Shown here: positions 5,077-12,731 of the stretch, piece after piece | Layout: each line of letters starts with the position of its first letter | How positions within the stretch are numbered: position 1 is the first letter of the stretch | Origin: an uncultured Clostridia bacterium | Lineage (GTDB): Bacteria > Bacillota > Clostridia > Oscillospirales > Acutalibacteraceae | DNA length: 12,731 nt | Direction: 5' to 3' | Assembly: GCA_947628595.1 (NCBI GenBank) | Contig: CANRAN010000027.1 | Location: forward strand, 1 to 12,731 | Translations under genes and position numbers: made by a program | Notes under the pieces: model-generated | Told to the model about the DNA's origin: nothing | Database searches by the model: none | The model's input: the letters and a program-made list of their open reading frames with translations, nothing else

Positions 5077-7935
5077 ATGTTGGATATTATCAGTAAGCTT
5101 ACTTTAAAAAGTCTGAGTATTAACAGAAGGAGGACATTTGTTACTCTGATGGGGATTGTTCTTTCTATGGCACTTATAACACTTACTGCAAATATTATTG
5201 AAAGTCTGAGTGCTACCGTTAGCAGGTATATTGAGGGAAAATACGGGAATTATGATGTAAGTCTTGTGTTATATCCACAAAGTGATGATAATATAGAAAG
5301 GATCAGGCTTAACAGGAATACAGAAGCTGTATATATGAAACAGGATATCGGGTTGGCTGAGTTTAAAAATTCAAAATCTGAATACAGAACGCAGATAGGA
5401 ATAATAGCTTACAGTGATGGTGCTTATAGAGGCGGTGTTGATTTTGCCTTGAAGGAGGGCAGATACCCGGAAAATCAAAACGAAATTGTATTATCCGAAA
5501 ATTGTATTAATTTTTCTGAAAATGAATATAAGGTTGGGGATAAGCTAACATTGGATGTTGGATACTGCTCTCGTTACATTACTGATGAGAACGGTAACGA
5601 GGTTCGATACATAATTCCTCTTATCAATACGTCTATCGGCGAGGATGAATTTGTAAAAGTGTTTACAAAAACATATACGGTAACAGGAATACTTGAGCGT
5701 GAACCTCAGCTTGGGTATGAAGAGGAAATGTCAGAATTCAACAGCCATGGAGTCAATATATATACTTATACCGACATGACAGAAAAGACTCAATCCGTAT
5801 ATAGTGATATTGCAGACACAGATGGTGATTATCATAGTGCTGTACTCCGTTGTCCGAGGGTATATCTGAAAATAAATGACAGAACGAGAGATGGGGCATT
5901 GGAATTCTTATCAGGGCTCACAGGTCTGAACAAGGCAGAACTTGATACCTATATATACAGTGAATACGGTCGGACGGATGAAATGGCGGATAAGCTTGCA
6001 AAATGTGAATTCCACATCATAGATGTTGCTGTAAATTCGAGCCTGCACGAGTATTATTATATGAGTAAAAATATAATATTCTATGCAGGTGCCGCTGTTA
6101 TTATTCTGATTATGGTATCGGGTATATTTATAATTAAAAATTCATTTTCTGTTTCCATGCTTGAAAAGACTGTTTTATATGGTAAGATTGCAAGTGTCGG
6201 GGCAACACCAAGGCAGATAAGAAACAGTATATTTTTTGAGAGTCTTATTTTAGGCATTATAGCTATTCCCATAGGTCTTATAATAGGCATAGGGGGAACG
6301 GTGTTGGCAATTAATATTTCAAATTCGGTTATTTCACATATGCTTAACGGTATGAAAATGGAACTCGGAATTTCGTGGATAACCGCAACATCGGCAGTTT
6401 TGCTCGGATGTATAACGATTTTTCTTTCCGCAATATCCCCGGCAATGAGGGCGGCTGAAATTTCTCCAATAGAGGCGGTGAGGAGCAACAGCGATATAAA
6501 GATTAAGAATAAAAAACACAGATTCCTCCGTTGTCCTGTATGTATAAGCAAATTATTCGGGGTTGGCGGAGAGATAGCATGGAAAAATATGAAACGAAGC
6601 AGGCGGCAATACCGCACGACAGTTATTTCCATAATTGTCAGTGCCGCTGTATTTATAAGTGTTTTTTCATTTCTCAATTACACGGTGTTTATCTACAAGG
6701 AAAATACCATGGAATATAGCTATAATATGGAACTCCAGTATGATTTTGAATATATAGATATGGAGCGGGGTGAGGATCCGATTTTCAACATCTATCCGAT
6801 AGATTATGTGGAGAGTGTTTATCTGAATGTTGCAGGTTTAGGTGATGTGGAAAAATGGTATTATGGATTCTCATCATCCTATTATGAATACGCAATACCA
6901 CAGGAGAAGTTATCGGAGGATATAAACAGCACTGTTCTGCAATTCCTTCCCGTTGCTGTAAATACCGAACCGGTAAAATATCAACTTGATGTAATAGCAT
7001 ATGACGATAATACATACAAGAAAATAATAAAAAAACTCGGATACGAGTACGATGATATCAAAAATAAGGCTATACTTGTGAACGTCGGAAATATTGATTT
7101 ATACAATAATGAGGGTAAGAGTAAAACAATAAACTGTGAGCTTATGGATGACCCTGTGGGATATACAATTAATGCAGCAGTTGATTATGATGAGGAGGAT
7201 ATAGCGAATGGTCTTGTGGTTGATACGAATACTCCTAAGGAGATAAGTATCGAAATAGGCGCAGAAATTACGGATATATCACAATTGGAGGACATCTTCG
7301 GATGTTATGACACACCCGAATTGGGTAATTTTATTGTAAGCATGGAGTGGCTGAAGAATAATCGCAGGTACTTTCCCAATATGGGGTCTTTCATTGAATT
7401 CAACTCAACCAATCCCGAAAGAACTGAGGAACAGCTCAATACCATTGCGGATCATTTTGAATTGAACAACAGGGTAAACAGCATAGAAAATACATATTCC
7501 ATGTTGTCTCTTGTTCAGCTTTTTGTTTATGGCTTTATCGCAGGGATATCGCTTATAGGAATTACAAATATAATTAATACTATTTCAACCAATACCAAAC
7601 TCAGACAAAAGGAATATGCAATGCTGAGATCTGTGGGAATGACTAAGCATGAATTTAACCGTATGATGCTGCTTGAATGTCTGTTTTATACTACTAAGTC
7701 TTTGATTATCGGAATACCCGCGGGTCTTTTGGGAACCTGTATTGTTCACCACTTCTATTCGGGTGCAGTGGGTTTTGATAATACGGAAATTCAGCTTCCG
7801 TTTATGTTCCCATGGGCGGCGATTATTATAAGCATTGTCGCTGTTACGGTTACCGTATTGTTTATCTCAGAATTTTCAGCACGAAATGTGCATAAGCAGG
7901 ATATAGTGGAAACAATAAGGAACGACAATATATAA
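5077..7935 (+). CDS. Large FtsX-type ABC transporter permease, paralogue 1
   Basis: A 952-residue membrane protein, the permease of an ABC transporter whose ATPase is probably the gene at 10867. I place the start at ATG 5077, 5 nt after GGGAGG (5066-5071); an in-frame TTG at 5074 is too close to that site. Eight helices are predicted: ~21-44, 333-355, 385-412, 435-457, 513-537, 807-832, 872-892 and 908-931. Outer domain 1 spans ~45-332 and outer domain 2 ~538-806. Each FtsX core has the motif expected at the coupling helix: SVGATPRQ (373-380) and SVGMTKHEF (852-860). This doubled layout resembles two MacB/LolC-like units fused, at about twice the length of a single-core permease. It shares its core, domain signatures and C-terminus (VETIRNDNI) with paralogue 2. 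Such systems export or sense peptides, antibiotics or lipoproteins; the substrate is unknown. It is followed after 44 bp by paralogue 2. Confidence 0.92.
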   Translation: MLDIISKLTLKSLSINRRRTFVTLMGIVLSMALITLTANIIESLSATVSRYIEGKYGNYDVSLVLYPQSDDNIERIRLNRNTEAVYMKQDIGLAEFKNSKSEYRTQIGIIAYSDGAYRGGVDFALKEGRYPENQNEIVLSENCINFSENEYKVGDKLTLDVGYCSRYITDENGNEVRYIIPLINTSIGEDEFVKVFTKTYTVTGILEREPQLGYEEEMSEFNSHGVNIYTYTDMTEKTQSVYSDIADTDGDYHSAVLRCPRVYLKINDRTRDGALEFLSGLTGLNKAELDTYIYSEYGRTDEMADKLAKCEFHIIDVAVNSSLHEYYYMSKNIIFYAGAAVIILIMVSGIFIIKNSFSVSMLEKTVLYGKIASVGATPRQIRNSIFFESLILGIIAIPIGLIIGIGGTVLAINISNSVISHMLNGMKMELGISWITATSAVLLGCITIFLSAISPAMRAAEISPIEAVRSNSDIKIKNKKHRFLRCPVCISKLFGVGGEIAWKNMKRSRRQYRTTVISIIVSAAVFISVFSFLNYTVFIYKENTMEYSYNMELQYDFEYIDMERGEDPIFNIYPIDYVESVYLNVAGLGDVEKWYYGFSSSYYEYAIPQEKLSEDINSTVLQFLPVAVNTEPVKYQLDVIAYDDNTYKKIIKKLGYEYDDIKNKAILVNVGNIDLYNNEGKSKTINCELMDDPVGYTINAAVDYDEEDIANGLVVDTNTPKEISIEIGAEITDISQLEDIFGCYDTPELGNFIVSMEWLKNNRRYFPNMGSFIEFNSTNPERTEEQLNTIADHFELNNRVNSIENTYSMLSLVQLFVYGFIAGISLIGITNIINTISTNTKLRQKEYAMLRSVGMTKHEFNRMMLLECLFYTTKSLIIGIPAGLLGTCIVHHFYSGAVGFDNTEIQLPFMFPWAAIIISIVAVTVTVLFISEFSARNVHKQDIVETIRNDNI

Positions 7936-7979
7936 AATCGGATTTTATTTAACAATTTTAGGAGCAGGAGGAAACAGCT

Positions 7980-10775
7980 ATGAATATAATGCATAAGCTT
8001 ACGTTAAAAAGTCTTAGAATGAACAGGAGCCGTACTATTGCTACATTAATAGGAATAATACTGTCTATGGCACTGATAACTATTGTTGCAAATGTTATTG
8101 TAAGTCTGAAGGAGTCCGAAAAAAATTATTTTGAAAAGTATTATGGTAATTATGATATAGCACTTACGGGAAGGCTGTCTGCTGAAAATGTAGAAAAGCT
8201 TGAGGATAACAGGGACGTAAGCGGCGTTTACCTATATCAAAATATAGGAATTGCTCCTTTTGAAAATTCAAAATCAAATTTTCGTGATATGATAAATATA
8301 ACAGCTTTCAGTGAAAATACCTTTGGCGAGGTTTTTGACAGCTCACTCTCGCAGGGCAGATATCCCGAAAATCCCGATGAGGTAGTGCTGTCTGAGGATT
8401 TTGTAAATTATTCGGATAAAATATATAATGTCGGTGATAAAATAACATTGAGCATAGGAATGCATACCTACACAAATTCTGATGAGGAATCAAGCGAATA
8501 TGAGGAATATGCACCCGATGATGATAAATCGGAGTTTGAGCCGGTATTTACTAAAACCTATACAGTATGCGGAATACTTAACAGAGAACCGTTTGTTTAT
8601 AAAAATAGTGAGTCGGTTGTTTATAATGGCGGAACGGTTAATATATATACATATACCGATTTTACGGATAAAATTCAGACTGCATACGATAATGAAAGTA
8701 ATACTTGTGATGTATTTATAAAGCTAAGGGACACCGGCAGGGAAAATGCAAAGAAATTTTTATCCGATCTTTTAAACATTAATATACAGGAATTGGAGAA
8801 ACCTAATTCGGATCTGGTGACGGACGAGGATTTGGACGGTAAATTGTCCCAAAGCGAATTTCATATTTCATATGCACAGATAAACGGAGATCTATATGAC
8901 AATATTTCGAAAATTCTTAACATAATATTTTATGTCGGTCTGGTACTTATTATAATCATAATGATATCAAGCGTATTTATAATTAAAAACGGTTTTCTTA
9001 TATCACTTACAGAAAAAACAGTGCTTTACGGTAAGATTTCAGGTATAGGTGCAACTCCGAGGCAAATTAGAAACAGTATATTTTTCGAGGGTCTTATCCT
9101 CGGCATTATAGGTCTGCCTGTCGGTCTTACTATTGGTATTGGTGGGACAACACTCGCACTCGGACTTTCATCTAAAATACTTAGCGGCATACTTGGAGGG
9201 GCGGAGCTTATCTTTAGTATATCGTGGCTTTCGTTAATACCGGCAGTTATACTCGGCGCACTTACAATATTTTTTTCCTCACTTTTTGCCGCTGTCAGGG
9301 CTTACCGTATTTCTCCGATCGAAGCAATAAGGAGCAATAAGTATATACGCATAAAGAGAAAAAAGAAAAATCCCTTTAAATCTCCTGCATGGGTAGGGGC
9401 ATTATTCGGGGCAGGGGGTAAGATTGCATGGAAAAATATGAAAAGGAGCAGCCGCCAATACCGTACCGTGGTCATATCGTTAGTTGTGAGTATATCTGTA
9501 TTTATAGGGGTGTTTTCATTTGTTGATTACACAATATATAATTTGAAAAAAATTTATGCAGGTGATTTTAATTATAATATGACAGCATATATAAAGCAGG
9601 GAAGAACATCGGAAGATGATCTCAGTTTTGATGAAAAGGAAAGCATTTTTCTTGATATTGCCCGTTCGGAGGAGATCAAGGAGTTTTGTTATAAATTTGA
9701 AAGTTGTTTTGATTATTGTTTTGATATTCCGATTGATAAGATACCGGATAATATTTTAAATTCCGATTATTATGATATGTTCATGAAAGATAAGATTTGG
9801 GATAATACACTTCATAATACCGAAGCAAGAATTGTTGCCTATGATGACAATACATACAATACGATACTCGACAGACTTGGTTACAGCTATGATGATATGA
9901 AGGATAAAGCTATTCTTGTGAATATAGACGAGGTCTATGATCTTAATCATAATTCTGATGATGAATATATAACCGACAAATTCATGGTTGATCCGATAGG
10001 CTATAAAATAGATTTGAAATTTAATGAAGCGGAGCAGGATGAAAGGAGTATTTCACAAGACGCTGAGAAGCTTACTCTTGAAATAGGCGGAGAGGTAACC
10101 GACACATCTGTCTTTGATGATACGGTTTTTTCCGAGAGAAGCAACGGAGGCGGTGAATTTTATTACAGAAGCCTTATTGTCAGCAAGGAATGGATGAAAA
10201 AGAATTATTACGATAAGGATAATCTTGATAATTTTATGTACATACTGTCCGAAGATCCCGATAAGACCGAACAAAGTATTGATATTTCCGGGGATTACTT
10301 ATCCGTTGAAAATCATTATACAAGGCAAAAACAAATTAATTCTGTAATTATACTCGTACAATTTCTTTTATACGGTTTTTTGTGTGCTATATCCCTTATA
10401 GGAATTACAAATATATTCAATACCATAAATACCAATACCAGACTTAGGCAAAAGGAATATGCCATGCTGCGTTCTGTCGGAATGACAAAGCATGAATTTA
10501 ACCGTATGACAGTGCTTGAATGTATGTTTTATACAGTAAAGTCATTGATTATAGGAATACTGATAGGTCTTTTCTGCACAATTGTTATACATTTCTGTTT
10601 TCTTTATACATGGGATGAGAGAAATAATGGAATACTTGTTTTTATATTCCCGTGGATGGCTGTTGCAATAAGCGTATTAGTGGTTACTGCGTTAATTATA
10701 TTTATATCTGTATTATCCGTAAGGCATATACATAAGCAGAATATAGTAGAAACAATAAGGAACGACAATATCTGA
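7980..10775 (+). CDS. Large FtsX-type ABC transporter permease, paralogue 2
   Basis: A 931-residue paralogue of the preceding permease. The ATG at 7980 follows AGGAGG (7966-7971) at 8-nt spacing and aligns with the starts of the other two copies. Helices are predicted at ~19-42, 312-336, 366-396, 413-437, 495-519, 785-812, 852-872 and 886-910, around outer domains ~43-311 and ~520-784. Coupling motifs are GIGATPRQ (356-363) and SVGMTKHEF (832-840). Outer-domain signatures shared with paralogue 1 include GRYPEN, VFTKTYTV, NIYTYTD and EFHI in domain 1, and AYDDNTY, KAILVN and EWMKKN (EWLKNN in paralogue 1) in domain 2. The stretches between these diverge strongly. Only 44 bp without a terminator separate it from paralogue 1, so the two are probably co-transcribed. 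They may form a heterodimeric pore served by the nearby ATPase; that is inference. Confidence 0.92.
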   Translation: MNIMHKLTLKSLRMNRSRTIATLIGIILSMALITIVANVIVSLKESEKNYFEKYYGNYDIALTGRLSAENVEKLEDNRDVSGVYLYQNIGIAPFENSKSNFRDMINITAFSENTFGEVFDSSLSQGRYPENPDEVVLSEDFVNYSDKIYNVGDKITLSIGMHTYTNSDEESSEYEEYAPDDDKSEFEPVFTKTYTVCGILNREPFVYKNSESVVYNGGTVNIYTYTDFTDKIQTAYDNESNTCDVFIKLRDTGRENAKKFLSDLLNINIQELEKPNSDLVTDEDLDGKLSQSEFHISYAQINGDLYDNISKILNIIFYVGLVLIIIIMISSVFIIKNGFLISLTEKTVLYGKISGIGATPRQIRNSIFFEGLILGIIGLPVGLTIGIGGTTLALGLSSKILSGILGGAELIFSISWLSLIPAVILGALTIFFSSLFAAVRAYRISPIEAIRSNKYIRIKRKKKNPFKSPAWVGALFGAGGKIAWKNMKRSSRQYRTVVISLVVSISVFIGVFSFVDYTIYNLKKIYAGDFNYNMTAYIKQGRTSEDDLSFDEKESIFLDIARSEEIKEFCYKFESCFDYCFDIPIDKIPDNILNSDYYDMFMKDKIWDNTLHNTEARIVAYDDNTYNTILDRLGYSYDDMKDKAILVNIDEVYDLNHNSDDEYITDKFMVDPIGYKIDLKFNEAEQDERSISQDAEKLTLEIGGEVTDTSVFDDTVFSERSNGGGEFYYRSLIVSKEWMKKNYYDKDNLDNFMYILSEDPDKTEQSIDISGDYLSVENHYTRQKQINSVIILVQFLLYGFLCAISLIGITNIFNTINTNTRLRQKEYAMLRSVGMTKHEFNRMTVLECMFYTVKSLIIGILIGLFCTIVIHFCFLYTWDERNNGILVFIFPWMAVAISVLVVTALIIFISVLSVRHIHKQNIVETIRNDNI

Positions 10776-10792
10776 TAAATTTCTTTGTCTGT

Positions 10793-10831
10793 GTCACTTA
10801 AAAGTCATTTAAGTATTGTATATTTATGATA
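10793..10831 (+). promoter_or_regulatory. Direct-repeat operator and promoter before the ATPase gene (copy 2)
   Basis: GTCA half-sites at 10793-10796 and 10804-10807 repeat the 11-bp spacing and context of copy 1. They are followed at the same distances by TATATT (10819-10824) and TATGAT (10825-10830). No consensus -35 is present. ACTTAAA/TTTAAGT also form a 7-bp inverted repeat around the second half-site (10796-10814), but copy 1 does not keep this, so the direct repeat is the better conserved feature. The leader to the ATPase start is about 30 nt. Confidence 0.65.
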
Positions 10832-10866
10832 CAAAATATAAATAAAGGTATTCTTAGGAGGTAAAT

Positions 10867-11538
10867 ATGGAAATTTTAAAGGTAGAAAATCTTGTTAAAA
10901 CCTACAAGGAAGGAAAGGACGAATTCAATGCTGTTGACGATGTATCTTTTTCGGTGGAAAAGGGAGAATTTGTTGCAGTTGTGGGGGCAAGCGGAAGCGG
11001 CAAGAGTACGCTTATGCATATGATAGGCGGTGTTGACAGACCGACAAGCGGTAAAATACTTATTGACGGTAATGAGATCAATACAATGGATAATAATAAA
11101 CTCGCAATATTCCGAAGAAGACAGATAGGGATAGTATACCAATTCTATAATTTAATACCGATACTTACGGCGGAGGAAAATATATCACTGCCGATAGAGC
11201 TTGACGGAAGAAAGCCGGATAAGGAAAAAATAGAGGAGATAATGGAAAGGTTGGGTATTATTGATAAGAGAAACAGTCTTCCGAATGAGCTTTCCGGCGG
11301 ACAGCAGCAAAGGGTGGCTATTGCAAGAGCAATAATAAATAATCCGACAATACTGCTCGCCGATGAGCCAACGGGAAATCTCGATACCAATGCGGCTGAT
11401 GAGATAGTTAAAATTTTCAAGATGACAAATAAGAACTACAAGCAAACTATACTTATGATAACACATAACCCCGAAATAGCGAAAGAAGCTGACAGAATAC
11501 TCCGTATTCAGGACGGTAAGCTGGTAGGGGAGGCTTAA
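10867..11538 (+). CDS. ABC transporter ATPase subunit, MacB/LolD type
   Basis: A 223-residue stand-alone ATPase expected to drive FtsX-type permeases from the cytoplasmic face. All motifs are intact: Walker A GASGSGKST (40-48), Q-loop Q92 in the YQFYNLIP segment typical of the MacB/LolD group, signature LSGGQ (142-146), Walker B ILLADEP (162-168) with catalytic E167, and switch H200. The ATG follows AGGAGG (10856-10861) at 5-nt spacing. The gene has its own predicted promoter, similar to that of the first permease, and lies between two permeases and a third. The third permease starts only 3 bp after its stop. As the only ATPase seen for three permeases it is probably shared, although another ATPase outside the window cannot be excluded. 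Confidence 0.95.
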   Translation: MEILKVENLVKTYKEGKDEFNAVDDVSFSVEKGEFVAVVGASGSGKSTLMHMIGGVDRPTSGKILIDGNEINTMDNNKLAIFRRRQIGIVYQFYNLIPILTAEENISLPIELDGRKPDKEKIEEIMERLGIIDKRNSLPNELSGGQQQRVAIARAIINNPTILLADEPTGNLDTNAADEIVKIFKMTNKNYKQTILMITHNPEIAKEADRILRIQDGKLVGEA

Positions 11539-11541
11539 TGT

Positions 11542-12731
11542 ATGAAAATAATGCATAGGCTGGCAGTCAAAGGACTGAAAATGAACAAAAGCAGGACGAT
11601 AGCTACATTTATAGCTATTGCCCTGTCTATGACACTTATAACGATAATTGCAAACACGGTTGTAGGTTTGAAGGAATCGAGCTATGATTTCTATATAAAA
11701 CATAACGGTAATTATGATGTATCCTTTGTTATGAAAGAACCGACAAAGGAGAATATCGAAAAGTTAAGGCTTAACAGAGATGCAGAGGAAGTATATCTTT
11801 GTCAGGATATCGGTGTCGCACCGTTTACGGATTCTACGTCAAAATTCAGAAAAAATATTTTTATAAAATCATGCAGTGAAAATTATTTTGAAAAATGCTA
11901 TAATTTCTCACTCAAGGAGGGACGCTATCCTCAAAAGCCCGATGAGGTAGTTCTATCAAAAGATTTTGTTGACTATTCGTCTAAAAAGTATAAGGTAGGC
12001 GATGAGCTGACCCTTGACATAGGTACGTATCATGCAGAATATGAAACGGAAACGGGGCAGACCGAAGAGCATATTCTGGGGCTTGATGATGTTGGTATTT
12101 TTTACTATGATTCGGAATTTGTAAAATCATTCAAAAAGACATATAAGATTGTCGGAATACTTGAGAGTGAACCTTATGCTGACCATGACTTCAACTATCA
12201 TGTGAATATATACGGATATACGGATTTATCTGATAATATCCAAACCGCACTTGATGGATGGGAATACGGCGGCAAAGATATATATGTTAAAGTTAATAAC
12301 GGAAACCAAGATAACAGTATTGATTTTATATCCGATATTACGGGAATAAACAGAGCCGATATTTATAATGAAATTCGCGGTTTCCAAATCTATGATTTTT
12401 ATGACGATGAGGAAGAAATCTATGATTTTGATGACGATGAGGAAGAAATCTATGATTTTGATGAATATGAAGAAGAAGAGAAAAGAATACAGGAAGAGCT
12501 GGAGCAGTGTGAATTTCATATTGTTGGTATTGGTGTTAATGACTATCTTTATGATGGACTAAAAGTATATAAAACATATGAGTCCCTTATTTTTTATGTG
12601 ACCTTGGGGATTATCCTGCTCGTTATGGCGGCAAGTATATTTATAATAAAGAATAGCTTTGCTATATCCGTGACAGAAAAAACCGTTATGTACGGAAAAC
12701 TGTCCACTGTCGGAGCAACACCGAAACAAAT
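11542..12731 (+). CDS. FtsX-type ABC transporter permease, paralogue 3 (3' end outside the window)
   Basis: The first 396 codons of a third paralogue, cut by the window end. The start MKIMHRLAVKGL matches the other two copies and follows GGGGAGG (11527-11533) at 8-nt spacing, 3 bp after the ATPase stop, so the two are surely co-translated. The first helix is ~20-43, outer domain 1 is ~44-346 and the second helix ~348-370. The coupling motif TVGATPKQ (389-396) ends the window. Family signatures GNYD, EGRYP, VVLSKDFV, VNIYGYTD and CEFHI are kept. Residues 283-312 hold three acidic 10-residue repeats absent from the other two copies. The full protein is expected to be about 930-960 residues with a second outer domain. 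Confidence 0.9.
   Translation, partial: MKIMHRLAVKGLKMNKSRTIATFIAIALSMTLITIIANTVVGLKESSYDFYIKHNGNYDVSFVMKEPTKENIEKLRLNRDAEEVYLCQDIGVAPFTDSTSKFRKNIFIKSCSENYFEKCYNFSLKEGRYPQKPDEVVLSKDFVDYSSKKYKVGDELTLDIGTYHAEYETETGQTEEHILGLDDVGIFYYDSEFVKSFKKTYKIVGILESEPYADHDFNYHVNIYGYTDLSDNIQTALDGWEYGGKDIYVKVNNGNQDNSIDFISDITGINRADIYNEIRGFQIYDFYDDEEEIYDFDDDEEEIYDFDEYEEEEKRIQEELEQCEFHIVGIGVNDYLYDGLKVYKTYESLIFYVTLGIILLVMAASIFIIKNSFAISVTEKTVMYGKLSTVGATPKQ
12388..12477 (+). repeat. Three in-frame 30-bp repeats coding an acidic IYDF-DDEEE motif
   Basis: Units at 12388-12417, 12418-12447 and 12448-12477 encode IYDFYDDEEE, IYDFDDDEEE and IYDFDEYEEE. The first two differ at one base and the third has drifted more. They lie in outer domain 1 of paralogue 3 just before the conserved EFHI segment, followed by a charged helix-like stretch. 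Paralogues 1 and 2 have short non-repetitive acidic loops here. Confidence 0.92.

Noticed and set aside
12226..12562. Open frames on both strands over the acidic repeat
   Set aside because: They are products of the 30-bp repeat within the permease reading frame, which has a ribosome site and clear paralogues.

Overview
The window looks like chromosomal DNA from a low-GC Gram-positive anaerobe of the Clostridia, probably a gut or rumen Ruminococcus/Eubacterium-like bacterium. The grounds are AT-rich DNA, strong GGAGG-type ribosome sites, sigma-A-like promoters, a GGC lipobox lipoprotein with Big_2 and CAP domains, and several FtsX-type ABC permeases. Genus is an inference. I see no rRNA, tRNA, CRISPR array, transposase or phage gene.

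Layout. (1) 16-1782 (+): a complete half-transporter of the multidrug/lipid ABC exporter type, probably the second gene of a pair whose first member lies outside the window. (2) 1789-1819: a symmetric terminator between convergent genes. (3) 1842-2585 (-): an aminoglycoside-phosphotransferase-fold kinase. (4) 2785-4284 (-): a secreted lipoprotein with a (TNQQQ)n stalk, two Ig-like domains and a C-terminal CAP/SCP domain. (5) 4285-5076: about 790 bp without a protein gene but rich in signals. It holds the lipoprotein promoter, a compact promoter-RNA-terminator unit that looks like an unrecognised ~156-nt small RNA on the minus strand, a direct-repeat operator/promoter, and a 92-bp element bounded by perfect 13-bp inverted repeats. 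(6) 5077 to the end (+): a transporter locus ordered permease, permease, ATPase, permease. The three permeases are paralogues; the third runs off the window.

How the parts fit. The single MacB/LolD-type ATPase is presumably shared by all three large permeases. Each permease has an N-terminal helix, a large outer domain and a three-helix FtsX core; the two complete ones repeat this plan, giving 8 predicted helices and two outer domains. The first permease and the ATPase are preceded by nearly the same ~39-bp sequence: two GTCA half-sites 11 bp apart, followed by -10-like hexamers, with 32 of 39 positions identical. This suggests one response-regulator-like activator switches on both transcription units. 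No regulator gene is visible here.

The strongest candidates for something undescribed are the minus-strand small RNA at 4480-4635, the duplicated operator/promoter, the inverted-repeat leader element before the first permease, and the multi-permease, one-ATPase system, whose third permease carries an acidic 10-residue tandem repeat in its first outer domain.
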